Below are positions 17,228 through 24,763 of a DNA stretch of 34,567 bases, one piece after another. The stretch spans positions 1 to 34,567 of the forward strand of contig CANIAS010000025.1 of assembly GCA_947465495.1 (NCBI GenBank), in the 5' to 3' direction. The DNA comes from Candidatus Pollutiaquabacter sp. Its GTDB lineage: Bacteria; Bacteroidota; Bacteroidia; AKYH767-A; 2013-40CM-41-45. Numbering within the stretch: the first letter of the stretch is position 1; each line of letters begins with the position of its first letter. Below the pieces are notes generated by a model. The model saw only the letters and a list, made by a program, of their open reading frames with translations, made no database searches and had not been told where the DNA came from. The position numbers were made by a program, and so were the translations under genes.

Positions 17228-18361
17228 ATGATATCAGCATGGATCATTCTTGGCCAGCCGCTCTCCCCACTGGAAATGTTGGGTGCATCTACTGGCATGG
17301 CTGGTGTTTGGCTGACGGTTCGCCGGTCGAAGTGGTGTTTTCCGATTGGCCTAATTAGCGTTGTGAGCTATGCCTGCGTATTTATTCAAGACGACATACG
17401 TTTATACGCCGATGCTTTACTGCAACTGATATTTGGCGCACTACTTATCAATGGCTGGCGCAGTTGGAGTAAAAAAAACAGCGCTGACAAAATATCACCA
17501 ACGACCATGAACTACCTTGAATGGCGCTGGTTGTTTTTGGCGATTGTATTATCGACGTTTCTACTCGGCTACTTCTTCAGTAACTATACTGCAGCCGCTG
17601 TTCCTTGGCTCGACGCCACGTTGGCGGCTATTTCATTAGCTGCCCAATGGATGATCTCGTACCGAAAAAAGGAAAACTGGTGGCTTTGGATTTTTGTCAA
17701 TGTCATTTACATTCCACTATACTACTTTAAAGATCTACCGCTCACCGCACTGCTCTACGGCGTTTTCCTGATTATGGCCATTCGTGGATGGTACGCATGG
17801 AATCGTGTAGAAATACCAGTAGTTAGTTCAAGGAATAAAAAAAACTGCATCCGAATTGCCATACTGGGACCTGAATCGACTGGCAAGTCTATATTGGCCG
17901 AGTCTTTGGCCAAACATTTCCAAACATCGTGGGCTCCGGAATACGCTCGTAACTATTTGCAACAAAAAGTTGGCAAGTATTCGATAGACGACGTACTTCA
18001 CTGCGCAAGGAATCAACAATGGAGCGAATCCGAAGCTATTGGCATAGCAAACGCTGTCGTTTTTTTCGATACCGAAATGATCAATTTCAAAGTGTGGCTG
18101 GAAGACCGATTTCAGCACTGCCCTGGCTGGATCTCTAAAAATTTGAATGAACGGTATGATTGCTATTTATTGACCGTACCGGACTTGCCCTTCGAAGAAG
18201 ATCCGTTACGCGAAAACCCTCACCGTCGGGATCACTTATTTGCCTGGTATAAACACGAAGTGGAAAATGCTGGGATTCCTTATGCTCTAGTTTCGGGCGA
18301 GGGAAATATCCGTTTTGAAAATGCTTGTGACGCCGTCAACAAGTTTTTGGCAAATCATTAA
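17228..18361 (+). CDS. PnuC transporter fused to NadR-like kinase
   Basis: This protein of about 377 residues is a fusion. Residues 1-200 form a PnuC-family inner-membrane facilitator with about seven helices, including the family's NWWLWIFVNVIYIPLYYF substrate-site helix and LTALLYGVFLIMAIRGWYAW. From about residue 208 a soluble P-loop kinase resembling the ribosylnicotinamide-kinase domain of NadR follows (GPESTGKS at 214-221, then WAPEYARNYLQQ). The design suggests uptake with immediate phosphorylation to trap the vitamin. The substrate could be nicotinamide riboside or, given the TPP-riboswitch receptor 0.8 kb downstream and known PnuT genes of Bacteroidota, thiamine. The ATG at 17228 is preferred over an in-frame TTG at 17183. 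It converges on the next gene, 6 nt away. Confidence 0.85.
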   Translation: MISAWIILGQPLSPLEMLGASTGMAGVWLTVRRSKWCFPIGLISVVSYACVFIQDDIRLYADALLQLIFGALLINGWRSWSKKNSADKISPTTMNYLEWRWLFLAIVLSTFLLGYFFSNYTAAAVPWLDATLAAISLAAQWMISYRKKENWWLWIFVNVIYIPLYYFKDLPLTALLYGVFLIMAIRGWYAWNRVEIPVVSSRNKKNCIRIAILGPESTGKSILAESLAKHFQTSWAPEYARNYLQQKVGKYSIDDVLHCARNQQWSESEAIGIANAVVFFDTEMINFKVWLEDRFQHCPGWISKNLNERYDCYLLTVPDLPFEEDPLRENPHRRDHLFAWYKHEVENAGIPYALVSGEGNIRFENACDAVNKFLANH

Positions 18362-18367
18362 AACGCT

Positions 18368-18898
18368 TTAGTACCGGAATAAATACCGCATTGAAAAACC
18401 AAAGTCAATGTACTCAGGTCCACGATTGATAAATTCATAATAAGGACACACATCGATGGCAAAGGAAAGTGGGATAGATTTCTTGATTTGATATTCCAGC
18501 TCAATGGTCGCATCCACGCCGGCAGAAATGACATCAGTAGTATAGTATTCTGGCTCTTTCCCGTTCTTCACCCGCTTGTAATAACCTCGTTCAGCCAAAG
18601 GAAAGAAACCTGCATGAGTTCCTGCGCCGACAATCAAGTCCAATGGTAATTGGATAATGGGTACTTTAAAAGGCACTTGCTTGATGGCGAAACCTTTGAT
18701 GGTATAACCACCAGAAGCAATGTTGGTATAGTACCCATCAAGTTTTAATCCAGTCGAATTATCCGTATTCCAAAAATACTTAAAGGTGACTCCCGTGTTG
18801 AATTTACCCGCACGCCCACCGAATGCTGCGTAGTAGCGCTGAGCATTGCCGGTTTGAATCATTAAAACGAAGAGTACTAACAACCAACTCTTTTTCAT
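18368..18898 (-). CDS. Small outer-membrane beta-barrel-like protein
   Basis: This 176-residue protein has a clear Sec signal peptide (MKKSWLLVLFVLMIQTGNAQ, cleavage after about residue 19). Alternating aromatic/hydrophobic strands separated by Gly-rich turns follow (GVTFKYFWN, GLKLDGYYTN, LIVGAGTHAGFFP, IDFGFSMRYLFRY). It ends in an aromatic residue, as outer-membrane barrels do. The size fits an 8-stranded barrel. I do not recognise a specific family. It lies between the PnuC-kinase fusion and the TPP-controlled receptor but on the opposite strand, sharing the 264-nt upstream region with the riboswitch. Only a weak -7 (TACCTTGA) is visible upstream. A link to vitamin uptake is conjecture. 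Confidence 0.7.
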   Translation of the reverse strand: MKKSWLLVLFVLMIQTGNAQRYYAAFGGRAGKFNTGVTFKYFWNTDNSTGLKLDGYYTNIASGGYTIKGFAIKQVPFKVPIIQLPLDLIVGAGTHAGFFPLAERGYYKRVKNGKEPEYYTTDVISAGVDATIELEYQIKKSIPLSFAIDVCPYYEFINRGPEYIDFGFSMRYLFRY

Positions 18899-19005
18899 AG
18901 ACTCAAGGTACTAATTTTGACCAGTTCGAAAAACTGAACGACTAAACGATTCGCGAACAAATCCACCATGCAATTGTTTTAAAGTCCAATTGGTGAGGAT
19001 TTGTA

Positions 19006-19013
19006 TATCTTTG
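19006..19013 (+). promoter_or_regulatory. -7 promoter element of the TPP-riboswitch transcript
   Basis: TATCTTTG is an exact match and ends 7 nt before the first conserved base of the TPP aptamer, so the transcript starts just ahead of the riboswitch. Confidence 0.6.
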
Positions 19014-19018
19014 CCTTT

Positions 19019-19098
19019 CACTGGGGTGCCCGCCAAGCGCGGGCTGAGATCACACCCATCGAACCTGAACAGGGTAATGCCTGCGAAGGGAGGTTGGT
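19019..19098 (+). ncRNA. TPP riboswitch (THI element)
   Basis: The conserved aptamer parts appear in order: CTGGGGTGCCC, GGGCTGAGAT, CACACCC, GAACCTGA, AGGGTAATGCCTGCGAAGGGA. The pyrimidine-sensor CTGAGA and the pyrophosphate-sensor region both match the family core. It binds thiamine pyrophosphate and should repress the downstream receptor gene when TPP is plentiful. The 64 nt to the ATG contain ATTGCG (19104-19109) pairing with CGCAAT (19133-19138), a candidate expression-platform hairpin without a T-tract. That suggests control of translation, or of an alternative fold, rather than intrinsic termination. Confidence 0.95.
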
Positions 19099-19162
19099 TC
19101 AACATTGCGGCGCTTAGTGGCCCCGTGCTTTGCGCAATTGTATAACCTGTTATCATCCAACG

Positions 19163-21553
19163 ATGAATTTTATTGCACGTACCTGTACACTGGCTGCTAT
19201 TTGCCTGATTGCATCCTGCTATAACCTACTAGCACAAAACACCATTGACGGCCAAATTACGGATCGCAGCGACCGATCACCTATACCAGGAGTAGTAGTT
19301 AAAATTGCCAATTCCTTCGCTGCCACAATTACCGGACCGACTGGGCAATTTCATATGGACAAACTACAAGGCGACTCCGTCACCCTTGAGTTCTCTCACA
19401 TTGCTTACCAAGACACATCAGTGAGAGTGTCGTTGAGCGCTGGTAATACATCCTTGCAATGGTCCATGTCTCCAGGAATCTATTTATCCAAAGAAGTAAA
19501 CGTCATTGCCACACGTGCCAATGACCAATCCGCTATCGCCTACACGTCTATCAGCAAAGATGAATTAGACGTTGTCAATCTTGGCCAAGACCTTCCCATT
19601 CTATTACAACTCCAGCCTTCGGTCACAACAACCTCCGATGCGGGCAACGGTGTTGGGTACACGGGTCTGCGCATCCGCGGCAGTGATGCTACACGGGTGA
19701 ATGTGACCATCAACGGAATTCCTGTCAACGACGCCGAATCACACCAAGTGTATTGGGTGGATCTACCGGATATTGCCGCATCGGTCGATAACATTCAATT
19801 GCAGCGCGGTGTTGGTAGTTCCACCAACGGACCAGGCTCTTTCGGCGGAAGCCTCAACATGCAAACAACCACCCTGCAACAGGAAGCTTTTACCGAATTA
19901 AATTCCTTCTACGGATCATTTAACACCCATCGTAATGCACTCAAATTTGGCACTGGACTACTGCATGAACGCTTCGCATTGGATGGACGGTTGTCCATCG
20001 TCCATTCAGACGGCTATATGGATCGAGCAACCTCCAATCTGCAGTCACTTTATTTATCAGGCGGCTATTATGGCGCCAAACAATCACTCCGTGCTGTGGT
20101 GATGATTGGTAAAGAAAAAACTTATCAATCGTGGTACGGCGTTCCGGAAGACTCATTGGCAACGAATCGCACGTTCAACATGGCTGGACTATATTACGAC
20201 CGCAGTGGGCAGGTTCAGTATTACGACAACCAAACTGATAATTACAAACAAGACTATTATCAATTCTTGTATGCGCGTGAACTCGGGCACGACTGGTTGT
20301 TCAATGCCGCACTTTTTTACACGAAAGGAAAGGGGTACTACGAAGAATATGTGCAGGAACCCATGATCGATGGCGGCGGACTTGACCCCGACTCCATGAC
20401 AGACAGTATTTATATTCAACCCGCACATATTCAGCAAAGGTGGCTAGACAACGATTACCGAGGCTTGGTTTGGTCGCTGCAACGCCAATTTGCGCAGGTA
20501 GATTTCACGGCAGGAGGAACTTTTTCCGCCTATAACGGATTGCATTTTGGTGAAATTATCTGGCAGAACTATACTATTATTCCGGAAGAACCCTATCGTT
20601 ACTACCAGGACACCGCCAGCAAAAAAGACAATAGCGTATTTTTCAAAGCAACCTGGAATTTCCGCGAAGGATGGTTCTTGATGAGCGACGCGCAACTACG
20701 ACACGTCAATTATACCTTTACGGGAAAGGATACGAATGGAAATCCACTGCCAGCGGAAGCACCGCTGACCTTCTTCAATCCGAAAGTCGGCCTCACCTAC
20801 TCCCCCGACTCCAGAAATCGATGGTATGCATCTGCAAGTGTCGGCCAAAAAGAACCCACGCGAGAGGACTACCTCGCGTCGACTCCTAAATCACGGCCGC
20901 TGCCAGAACGGATGATTGATTACGAGTGCGGATATCGTTTTACTGGAAATCACATAAGCACAGGACTAAATCTTTACTGCATGGACTATGTCAGCCAATT
21001 AGTCCTGAACGGCAGCATCAACGACGTCGGCGAATACGTAAGAGAAAGTATTGGCGACAGCTACCGGACCGGCGTGGAGCTCGATGCCACGTGGGCACCG
21101 TCCAACCATTGGCAGGTGCAAGGCAATGTGACCATCTCACGTAATCGCATCAAAAATTACAACGACTACGTCTATGACGGTGCGTCCGGAAGTACAATCA
21201 TGATAACATATGCAAACACCTCCATCTCGTTCTCACCGGAAATCATCAGCGGTGCAGTACTAACGTGGAAACCGGTGAAAGGCTTATCGTTTAGCCTGGC
21301 GAACAAATACGTCGGGCAGCAATTCCTGGACAACACGCAAAGCGACGATCGTGCCTTGCCAGCCTACTGTTTTCAGGACGTGCGGGTGGAATGGAGTCCG
21401 GTAGTGAAAAAAATAAAATCGTTTTCATTGCGCGGCGCCGTCTACAACGTGACTGACCGAAAGTACAGCACAAACGGATACACCTACGGCGGTAATTATT
21501 ACTACCCACAAGCTGGCATCAACTTCATGGGCGGAGTGACGGTAGGGTTTTAA
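19163..21553 (+). CDS. TonB-dependent receptor, probable thiamine uptake
   Basis: This outer-membrane receptor of about 796 residues has a signal peptide ending LLAQ (about 24). A carboxypeptidase-regulatory-like domain follows (GQITDRSDRSPIPGVVVKI to about 110), then a plug domain (about 125-240, including YTGLRIRGSDATRVNVTINGIP, split, and FGGSLNMQT). A 22-strand barrel ends in the sorting-type INFMGGVTVGF with terminal Phe. The TPP riboswitch directly upstream makes thiamine or a precursor or analogue the likely substrate, as for the Omr1 receptors of Bacteroidota. The frame opens at a TTG within the leader, but the ATG at 19163 precedes the signal peptide. It appears monocistronic; the next gene is on the other strand. 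Confidence 0.9.
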   Translation: MNFIARTCTLAAICLIASCYNLLAQNTIDGQITDRSDRSPIPGVVVKIANSFAATITGPTGQFHMDKLQGDSVTLEFSHIAYQDTSVRVSLSAGNTSLQWSMSPGIYLSKEVNVIATRANDQSAIAYTSISKDELDVVNLGQDLPILLQLQPSVTTTSDAGNGVGYTGLRIRGSDATRVNVTINGIPVNDAESHQVYWVDLPDIAASVDNIQLQRGVGSSTNGPGSFGGSLNMQTTTLQQEAFTELNSFYGSFNTHRNALKFGTGLLHERFALDGRLSIVHSDGYMDRATSNLQSLYLSGGYYGAKQSLRAVVMIGKEKTYQSWYGVPEDSLATNRTFNMAGLYYDRSGQVQYYDNQTDNYKQDYYQFLYARELGHDWLFNAALFYTKGKGYYEEYVQEPMIDGGGLDPDSMTDSIYIQPAHIQQRWLDNDYRGLVWSLQRQFAQVDFTAGGTFSAYNGLHFGEIIWQNYTIIPEEPYRYYQDTASKKDNSVFFKATWNFREGWFLMSDAQLRHVNYTFTGKDTNGNPLPAEAPLTFFNPKVGLTYSPDSRNRWYASASVGQKEPTREDYLASTPKSRPLPERMIDYECGYRFTGNHISTGLNLYCMDYVSQLVLNGSINDVGEYVRESIGDSYRTGVELDATWAPSNHWQVQGNVTISRNRIKNYNDYVYDGASGSTIMITYANTSISFSPEIISGAVLTWKPVKGLSFSLANKYVGQQFLDNTQSDDRALPAYCFQDVRVEWSPVVKKIKSFSLRGAVYNVTDRKYSTNGYTYGGNYYYPQAGINFMGGVTVGF

Positions 21554-21664
21554 TAAAAAGAAACGAAATCGCCGGAATCAGCCTGTTTGATGGCTTTATC
21601 GAAAGAGAATTTTGTCTATACTTATTCTGAAAACACTAATCCACTGACAGGTGAAATCCTCCAC

Positions 21665-22261
21665 TCAATTCTTGCAATTGCAACTCGGCGACATATTCAC
21701 TTTCGCCGACTTTACCACAATAGCATCAATATGAGCCTGCTGTTCATCTGAAAAAAGGATGCCACGTAATTCTAGTACTTTTAATTCTTGCAATCGACCA
21801 ATATCATCCGGCACCTCTTCCAACTCGTTATCCCATAGCTCGAGGACTTCGAGCGAAGCTAGGTTCCCGATGGCGTTGGGTAGTTGACGTAGCAGATTGC
21901 GATTTAGTCCAAGGTATTTCAACTGAGTCAGTTCACCTATTGAATCCGGAAGATACGACAACCTGTTGTTTGATAAATTGAGATACGTCAATGAGGTCAA
22001 GGCTCCGATTCCTGGTGGCAACGTGTCGATATGAGTACGACTCAAATCAAGGTAGCGAAGGTTGGTCATTTGAAAAACAACAGCAGGAATCGAATCCAAC
22101 CGCACGTTTTTCAAACTCAGTTTAAATACTTTCTCTGGAGCAATACTGGCTTCGGAGATGCTTCGATAAACGTGCGCTGTGTCAATGGACTCTTGTGCGG
22201 TTGCACGAAAAGCCAGAAGTAGCAAAAAACTATAAAGGGTAATTTGAAAAAGCGGCTTCAT
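21665..22261 (-). CDS. Exported leucine-rich-repeat protein
   Basis: This 198-residue protein has a signal peptide (cleavage after FRATAQ, about residue 23). Five to six LRRs of exactly 23 residues follow, of the pattern LxxLxLxxNxLxxLPxxIGxLxx (for example LTYLNLSNNRLSYLP and LKYLGLNRNLLRQLP). This is the bacterial/plant-Ras-like LRR class, probably a protein-binding surface in the periplasm or outside the cell. The C-terminus ends in CNCKN. There is no membrane anchor or sorting domain. It starts 18 nt after ribF on the same strand with an AGAGGA ribosome-binding-like sequence, so it is probably the second gene of a ribF transcript. The binding partner is unknown. Confidence 0.85.
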   Translation of the reverse strand: MKPLFQITLYSFLLLLAFRATAQESIDTAHVYRSISEASIAPEKVFKLSLKNVRLDSIPAVVFQMTNLRYLDLSRTHIDTLPPGIGALTSLTYLNLSNNRLSYLPDSIGELTQLKYLGLNRNLLRQLPNAIGNLASLEVLELWDNELEEVPDDIGRLQELKVLELRGILFSDEQQAHIDAIVVKSAKVNMSPSCNCKN

Positions 22262-22279
22262 TCCTCTGTTAGAGAAACG

Positions 22280-23206
22280 TCAGGACAAGATTTTTGTTGC
22301 ATTTACCCGGTCTTCTTCGAGTAGGATTTTCAACGACTCCAACGAATCTACCGAACGATCATCCCGGATACGCTCTTTTATACGCATGCAGACTTGTTTT
22401 CCATAGATTTCCTGGTCGAAATCAAAGATATTCACCTCAATAACACGACTGTTTCCATGGACAACGGGGCGCATTCCAATATATAACATTCCCTTGTACC
22501 AAAGTCCCTCGACCTCGAACATGACCGCGTAAATGCCATCTTTGGGCAACTGCTTGTAGTTCTCAGCCAATTGAATATTGGCTGTAGGAAAACCAATTGT
22601 GCGTCCAATACGATCGCCTTGAACGACGGTGCCATGAATGGTGAAGTCATGCCCCAGCAACCGATTGGCAACAACCATGTTTCCTTGTTGCAGCGCATGA
22701 CGGATTTTAGTGCTACTGACCGCTACCTCATTGACATCCTGTTCGGGAATTTCTTCTAGTTGGAAACCATAGACCGATGCCATTTCTTCCAGATCCCTAT
22801 AAGAGCCCTCCCGATTGCGCCCGAAATGGTGGTCGTAACCAATGACCAGTGTATGTAATCCAATGTTATTAACGAGCACGTCGCGCACAAATTCAGTAGC
22901 AGATAATCTGGAAAAATCCTTGTCGAATGGCTGAATGATCAGATGATCAATGCCAAATTCATTCAACAACTGCTTTCGCTCTTCCATGGTGGTAATTAAC
23001 TGCAGTGAATTATCATCCGGCTGAAGCACCATGCGCGGATGCGGAAAAAACGTAAGAACAACTGTCTGCCCTCCTTCACGAACTGCTATTTCCCGCAAGC
23101 GTCGAATGATTTGCTGATGACCAACGTGAACACCATCGAACGTACCGATGGTAACAATGGCCTTAGATTGCCGTGGAAATGATTGGAGGGATGAATATAC
23201 GTTCAC
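22280..23206 (-). CDS. ribF: Bifunctional riboflavin kinase / FAD synthetase
   Basis: This protein of about 308 residues makes FMN and then FAD. The N-terminal nucleotidyltransferase domain has TIGTFDGVHVGHQQII (an HxGH-type motif) and the VSSTKIRHAL (ISSTxIR-like) motif. The C-terminal riboflavin-kinase domain has GRTIGFPTANIQL and KDGIYAV. Length is typical. The frame extends to a TTG at 23227, but that codon is inside a perfect -7 box (23225-23232). A downstream TTG (23221) or GTG (23206) must therefore be used. I chose GTG 23206 because family members begin close to this NVYSSLQSF segment. It is followed by an LRR gene and is divergent from icd. Confidence 0.93.
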   Translation of the reverse strand: MNVYSSLQSFPRQSKAIVTIGTFDGVHVGHQQIIRRLREIAVREGGQTVVLTFFPHPRMVLQPDDNSLQLITTMEERKQLLNEFGIDHLIIQPFDKDFSRLSATEFVRDVLVNNIGLHTLVIGYDHHFGRNREGSYRDLEEMASVYGFQLEEIPEQDVNEVAVSSTKIRHALQQGNMVVANRLLGHDFTIHGTVVQGDRIGRTIGFPTANIQLAENYKQLPKDGIYAVMFEVEGLWYKGMLYIGMRPVVHGNSRVIEVNIFDFDQEIYGKQVCMRIKERIRDDRSVDSLESLKILLEEDRVNATKILS

Positions 23207-23224
23207 AAAAGGCGAATTCAATGG

Positions 23225-23232
23225 CAAAAATA
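23225..23232 (-). promoter_or_regulatory. -7 promoter element of ribF
   Basis: On the minus strand TATTTTTG matches TAnnTTTG exactly and overlaps the first in-frame TTG of ribF, so translation must begin further downstream. Confidence 0.5.
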
Positions 23233-23280
23233 CAATCTTCAGCTGACACCTGAGAATTTGAAGTATATACCAATTGATAA

Positions 23281-23311
23281 TTGTGAAAACACCCGATTGT
23301 CAGTACTTTTG
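23281..23311 (+). promoter_or_regulatory. Promoter of icd
   Basis: TTGTG (23281-23285), 18 nt, TACTTTTG (23304-23311) is a good -33/-7 pair, giving a leader of about 22 nt. Confidence 0.6.
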
Positions 23312-23336
23312 CGCCTCATATTAAATAACAATAACC

Positions 23337-24665
23337 ATGTCAGGAAGTAAAATTACCATGTCGGGAGGTAAACTGGTTGTTCCCAGTGACCCCATTATTC
23401 CATTCATAGAAGGCGACGGAACAGGTCGTGATATCTGGAAAGCGTCAGTACGTGTTCTGGATGCCAGTGTGGCCAAGGCCTATGGCGGCAGCAAGCAAAT
23501 TGTTTGGAAAGAAGTACTGGCAGGTGAGAAAGCCTTTAATCAAACGGGGAGCTGGTTGCCGGATGAAACACTGGCAGCTTTCAACGAATACATCGTCGGT
23601 ATCAAAGGTCCGCTGACAACCCCAGTAGGCGGAGGAATTCGTTCGCTGAACGTAGCATTGCGTCAGATCCTGGACCTGTATGTTTGTCTTCGACCTGTAC
23701 GTTGGTTTGAAGGTGTTCCATCACCAGTAAAGAATCCTGGAGCTGTTGATATGGTTATTTTCCGCGAGAATACGGAAGATATCTATGCCGGTATCGAATT
23801 TACCGCAGGATCCCCGGAAGCCAAAAAGGTGCTAGATTTTTTGGAAAAAGAATTTCCAAAAGAGTTCAACAAAATCCGTTTCGGCACTGAGACTAAAACC
23901 AACGACTTCCAAAAACTTTCCGGCTCCGATGAAGCAGGTCAATTGATGGTAGGACTGGGCTTAAAGCCTGTTTCAAAACTTGGCTCAGAGCGACTCATCC
24001 GTTCCGCGATTGAATACGCCATACGTCATCAACGAAAATCAGTAACGCTGGTGCACAAAGGCAACATCATGAAGTTCACCGAAGGTGCCTTCCGCGACTG
24101 GGGCTATGCCTTGGCCGAAAATATGTTCGGCGACAAAGTCTACACGTGGTCACAGTGGGAACGCACGAAAAAAGAGAAGGGTGAACCTGCCGCCAACGAA
24201 GAACAAAAAGCTGCCCTGGCTGCTGGTCGCATCCTGGTGAAAGACGCTATTGCTGACATCACCCTGCAGCAAATCCTTACCCGTCCGGAAGATTTTGATG
24301 TCATCGCCACACTAAATCTGAACGGCGACTACCTGAGTGATGCGCTTGCCGCACAAGTAGGAGGCATCGGTATCGCACCGGGTGCTAACATCAACTACGT
24401 GACCGGACATGCCATATTCGAAGCCACCCATGGTACTGCTCCGAAGTATGCCGATCAGGATAAAGTGAATCCGGGATCTGTCATCCTTTCCGGTGCGATG
24501 ATGTTGGAACACCTCGGCTGGATCGAAGCTGCAAACCTTATTTATAGCGGTATGGAAAAAAGCATTGGCGCCAAACGTGTCACCTACGATTTCGAACGCC
24601 TGATGCAGGGAGCCACGCTGTTGAAATGCTCCGAGTTCGGCGATGAAATTATCAAGAACATGTGA
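23337..24665 (+). CDS. icd: NADP-dependent isocitrate dehydrogenase
   Basis: This 442-residue TCA-cycle enzyme converts isocitrate to 2-oxoglutarate and CO2. It is of the E. coli homodimeric type: [12 protein letters not shown] near the N-terminus, the substrate-site [11 protein letters not shown] (the Ser corresponds to the phosphorylatable Ser113 of E. coli), [33 protein letters not shown], and the cofactor region [19 protein letters not shown]. It is slightly longer than the E. coli enzyme (416), with an insertion around [17 protein letters not shown] second in-frame ATG at 23358 is possible, but 23337 fits the promoter spacing. No AceK kinase is in the window. A strong hairpin follows. 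Confidence 0.96.
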   Translation: MSGSKITMSGGKLVVPSDPIIPFIEGDGTGRDIWKASVRVLDASVAKAYGGSKQIVWKEVLAGEKAFNQTGSWLPDETLAAFNEYIVGIKGPLTTPVGGGIRSLNVALRQILDLYVCLRPVRWFEGVPSPVKNPGAVDMVIFRENTEDIYAGIEFTAGSPEAKKVLDFLEKEFPKEFNKIRFGTETKTNDFQKLSGSDEAGQLMVGLGLKPVSKLGSERLIRSAIEYAIRHQRKSVTLVHKGNIMKFTEGAFRDWGYALAENMFGDKVYTWSQWERTKKEKGEPAANEEQKAALAAGRILVKDAIADITLQQILTRPEDFDVIATLNLNGDYLSDALAAQVGGIGIAPGANINYVTGHAIFEATHGTAPKYADQDKVNPGSVILSGAMMLEHLGWIEAANLIYSGMEKSIGAKRVTYDFERLMQGATLLKCSEFGDEIIKNM

Positions 24666-24700
24666 TGTTAATCACAATAATTTAAGTGTCATTCCAATAC

Positions 24701-24733
24701 ACAAGAGCCGGTTGCTTTGCAGCCGGCTCTTGT
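24701..24733 (+). terminator. Hairpin terminator after icd
   Basis: The perfect 11-bp stem ACAAGAGCCGG / CCGGCTCTTGT (24701-24711 with 24723-24733) has an 11-nt loop. There is no proper T-tract, so termination may be partial. Its 3' arm ends in the TTGT that could be the -33 of the GH3 promoter. Confidence 0.6.
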
Positions 24734-24759
24734 AGCTTTCACCTCAATCGTTACCTTTG
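24730..24759 (+). promoter_or_regulatory. Promoter of the GH3-family gene
   Basis: TTGT (24730-24733), 18 nt, TACCTTTG (24752-24759). The -7 box ends 4 nt before ATG 24764, predicting a leaderless mRNA and favouring this start over an upstream in-frame codon. Confidence 0.55.
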
Positions 24760-24763
24760 GAGC

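Noticed and set aside
24686-24763. N-terminal extension of the GH3 protein from 24686
   Set aside because: It is translated from the icd terminator hairpin and the promoter, so it cannot be part of the natural message.
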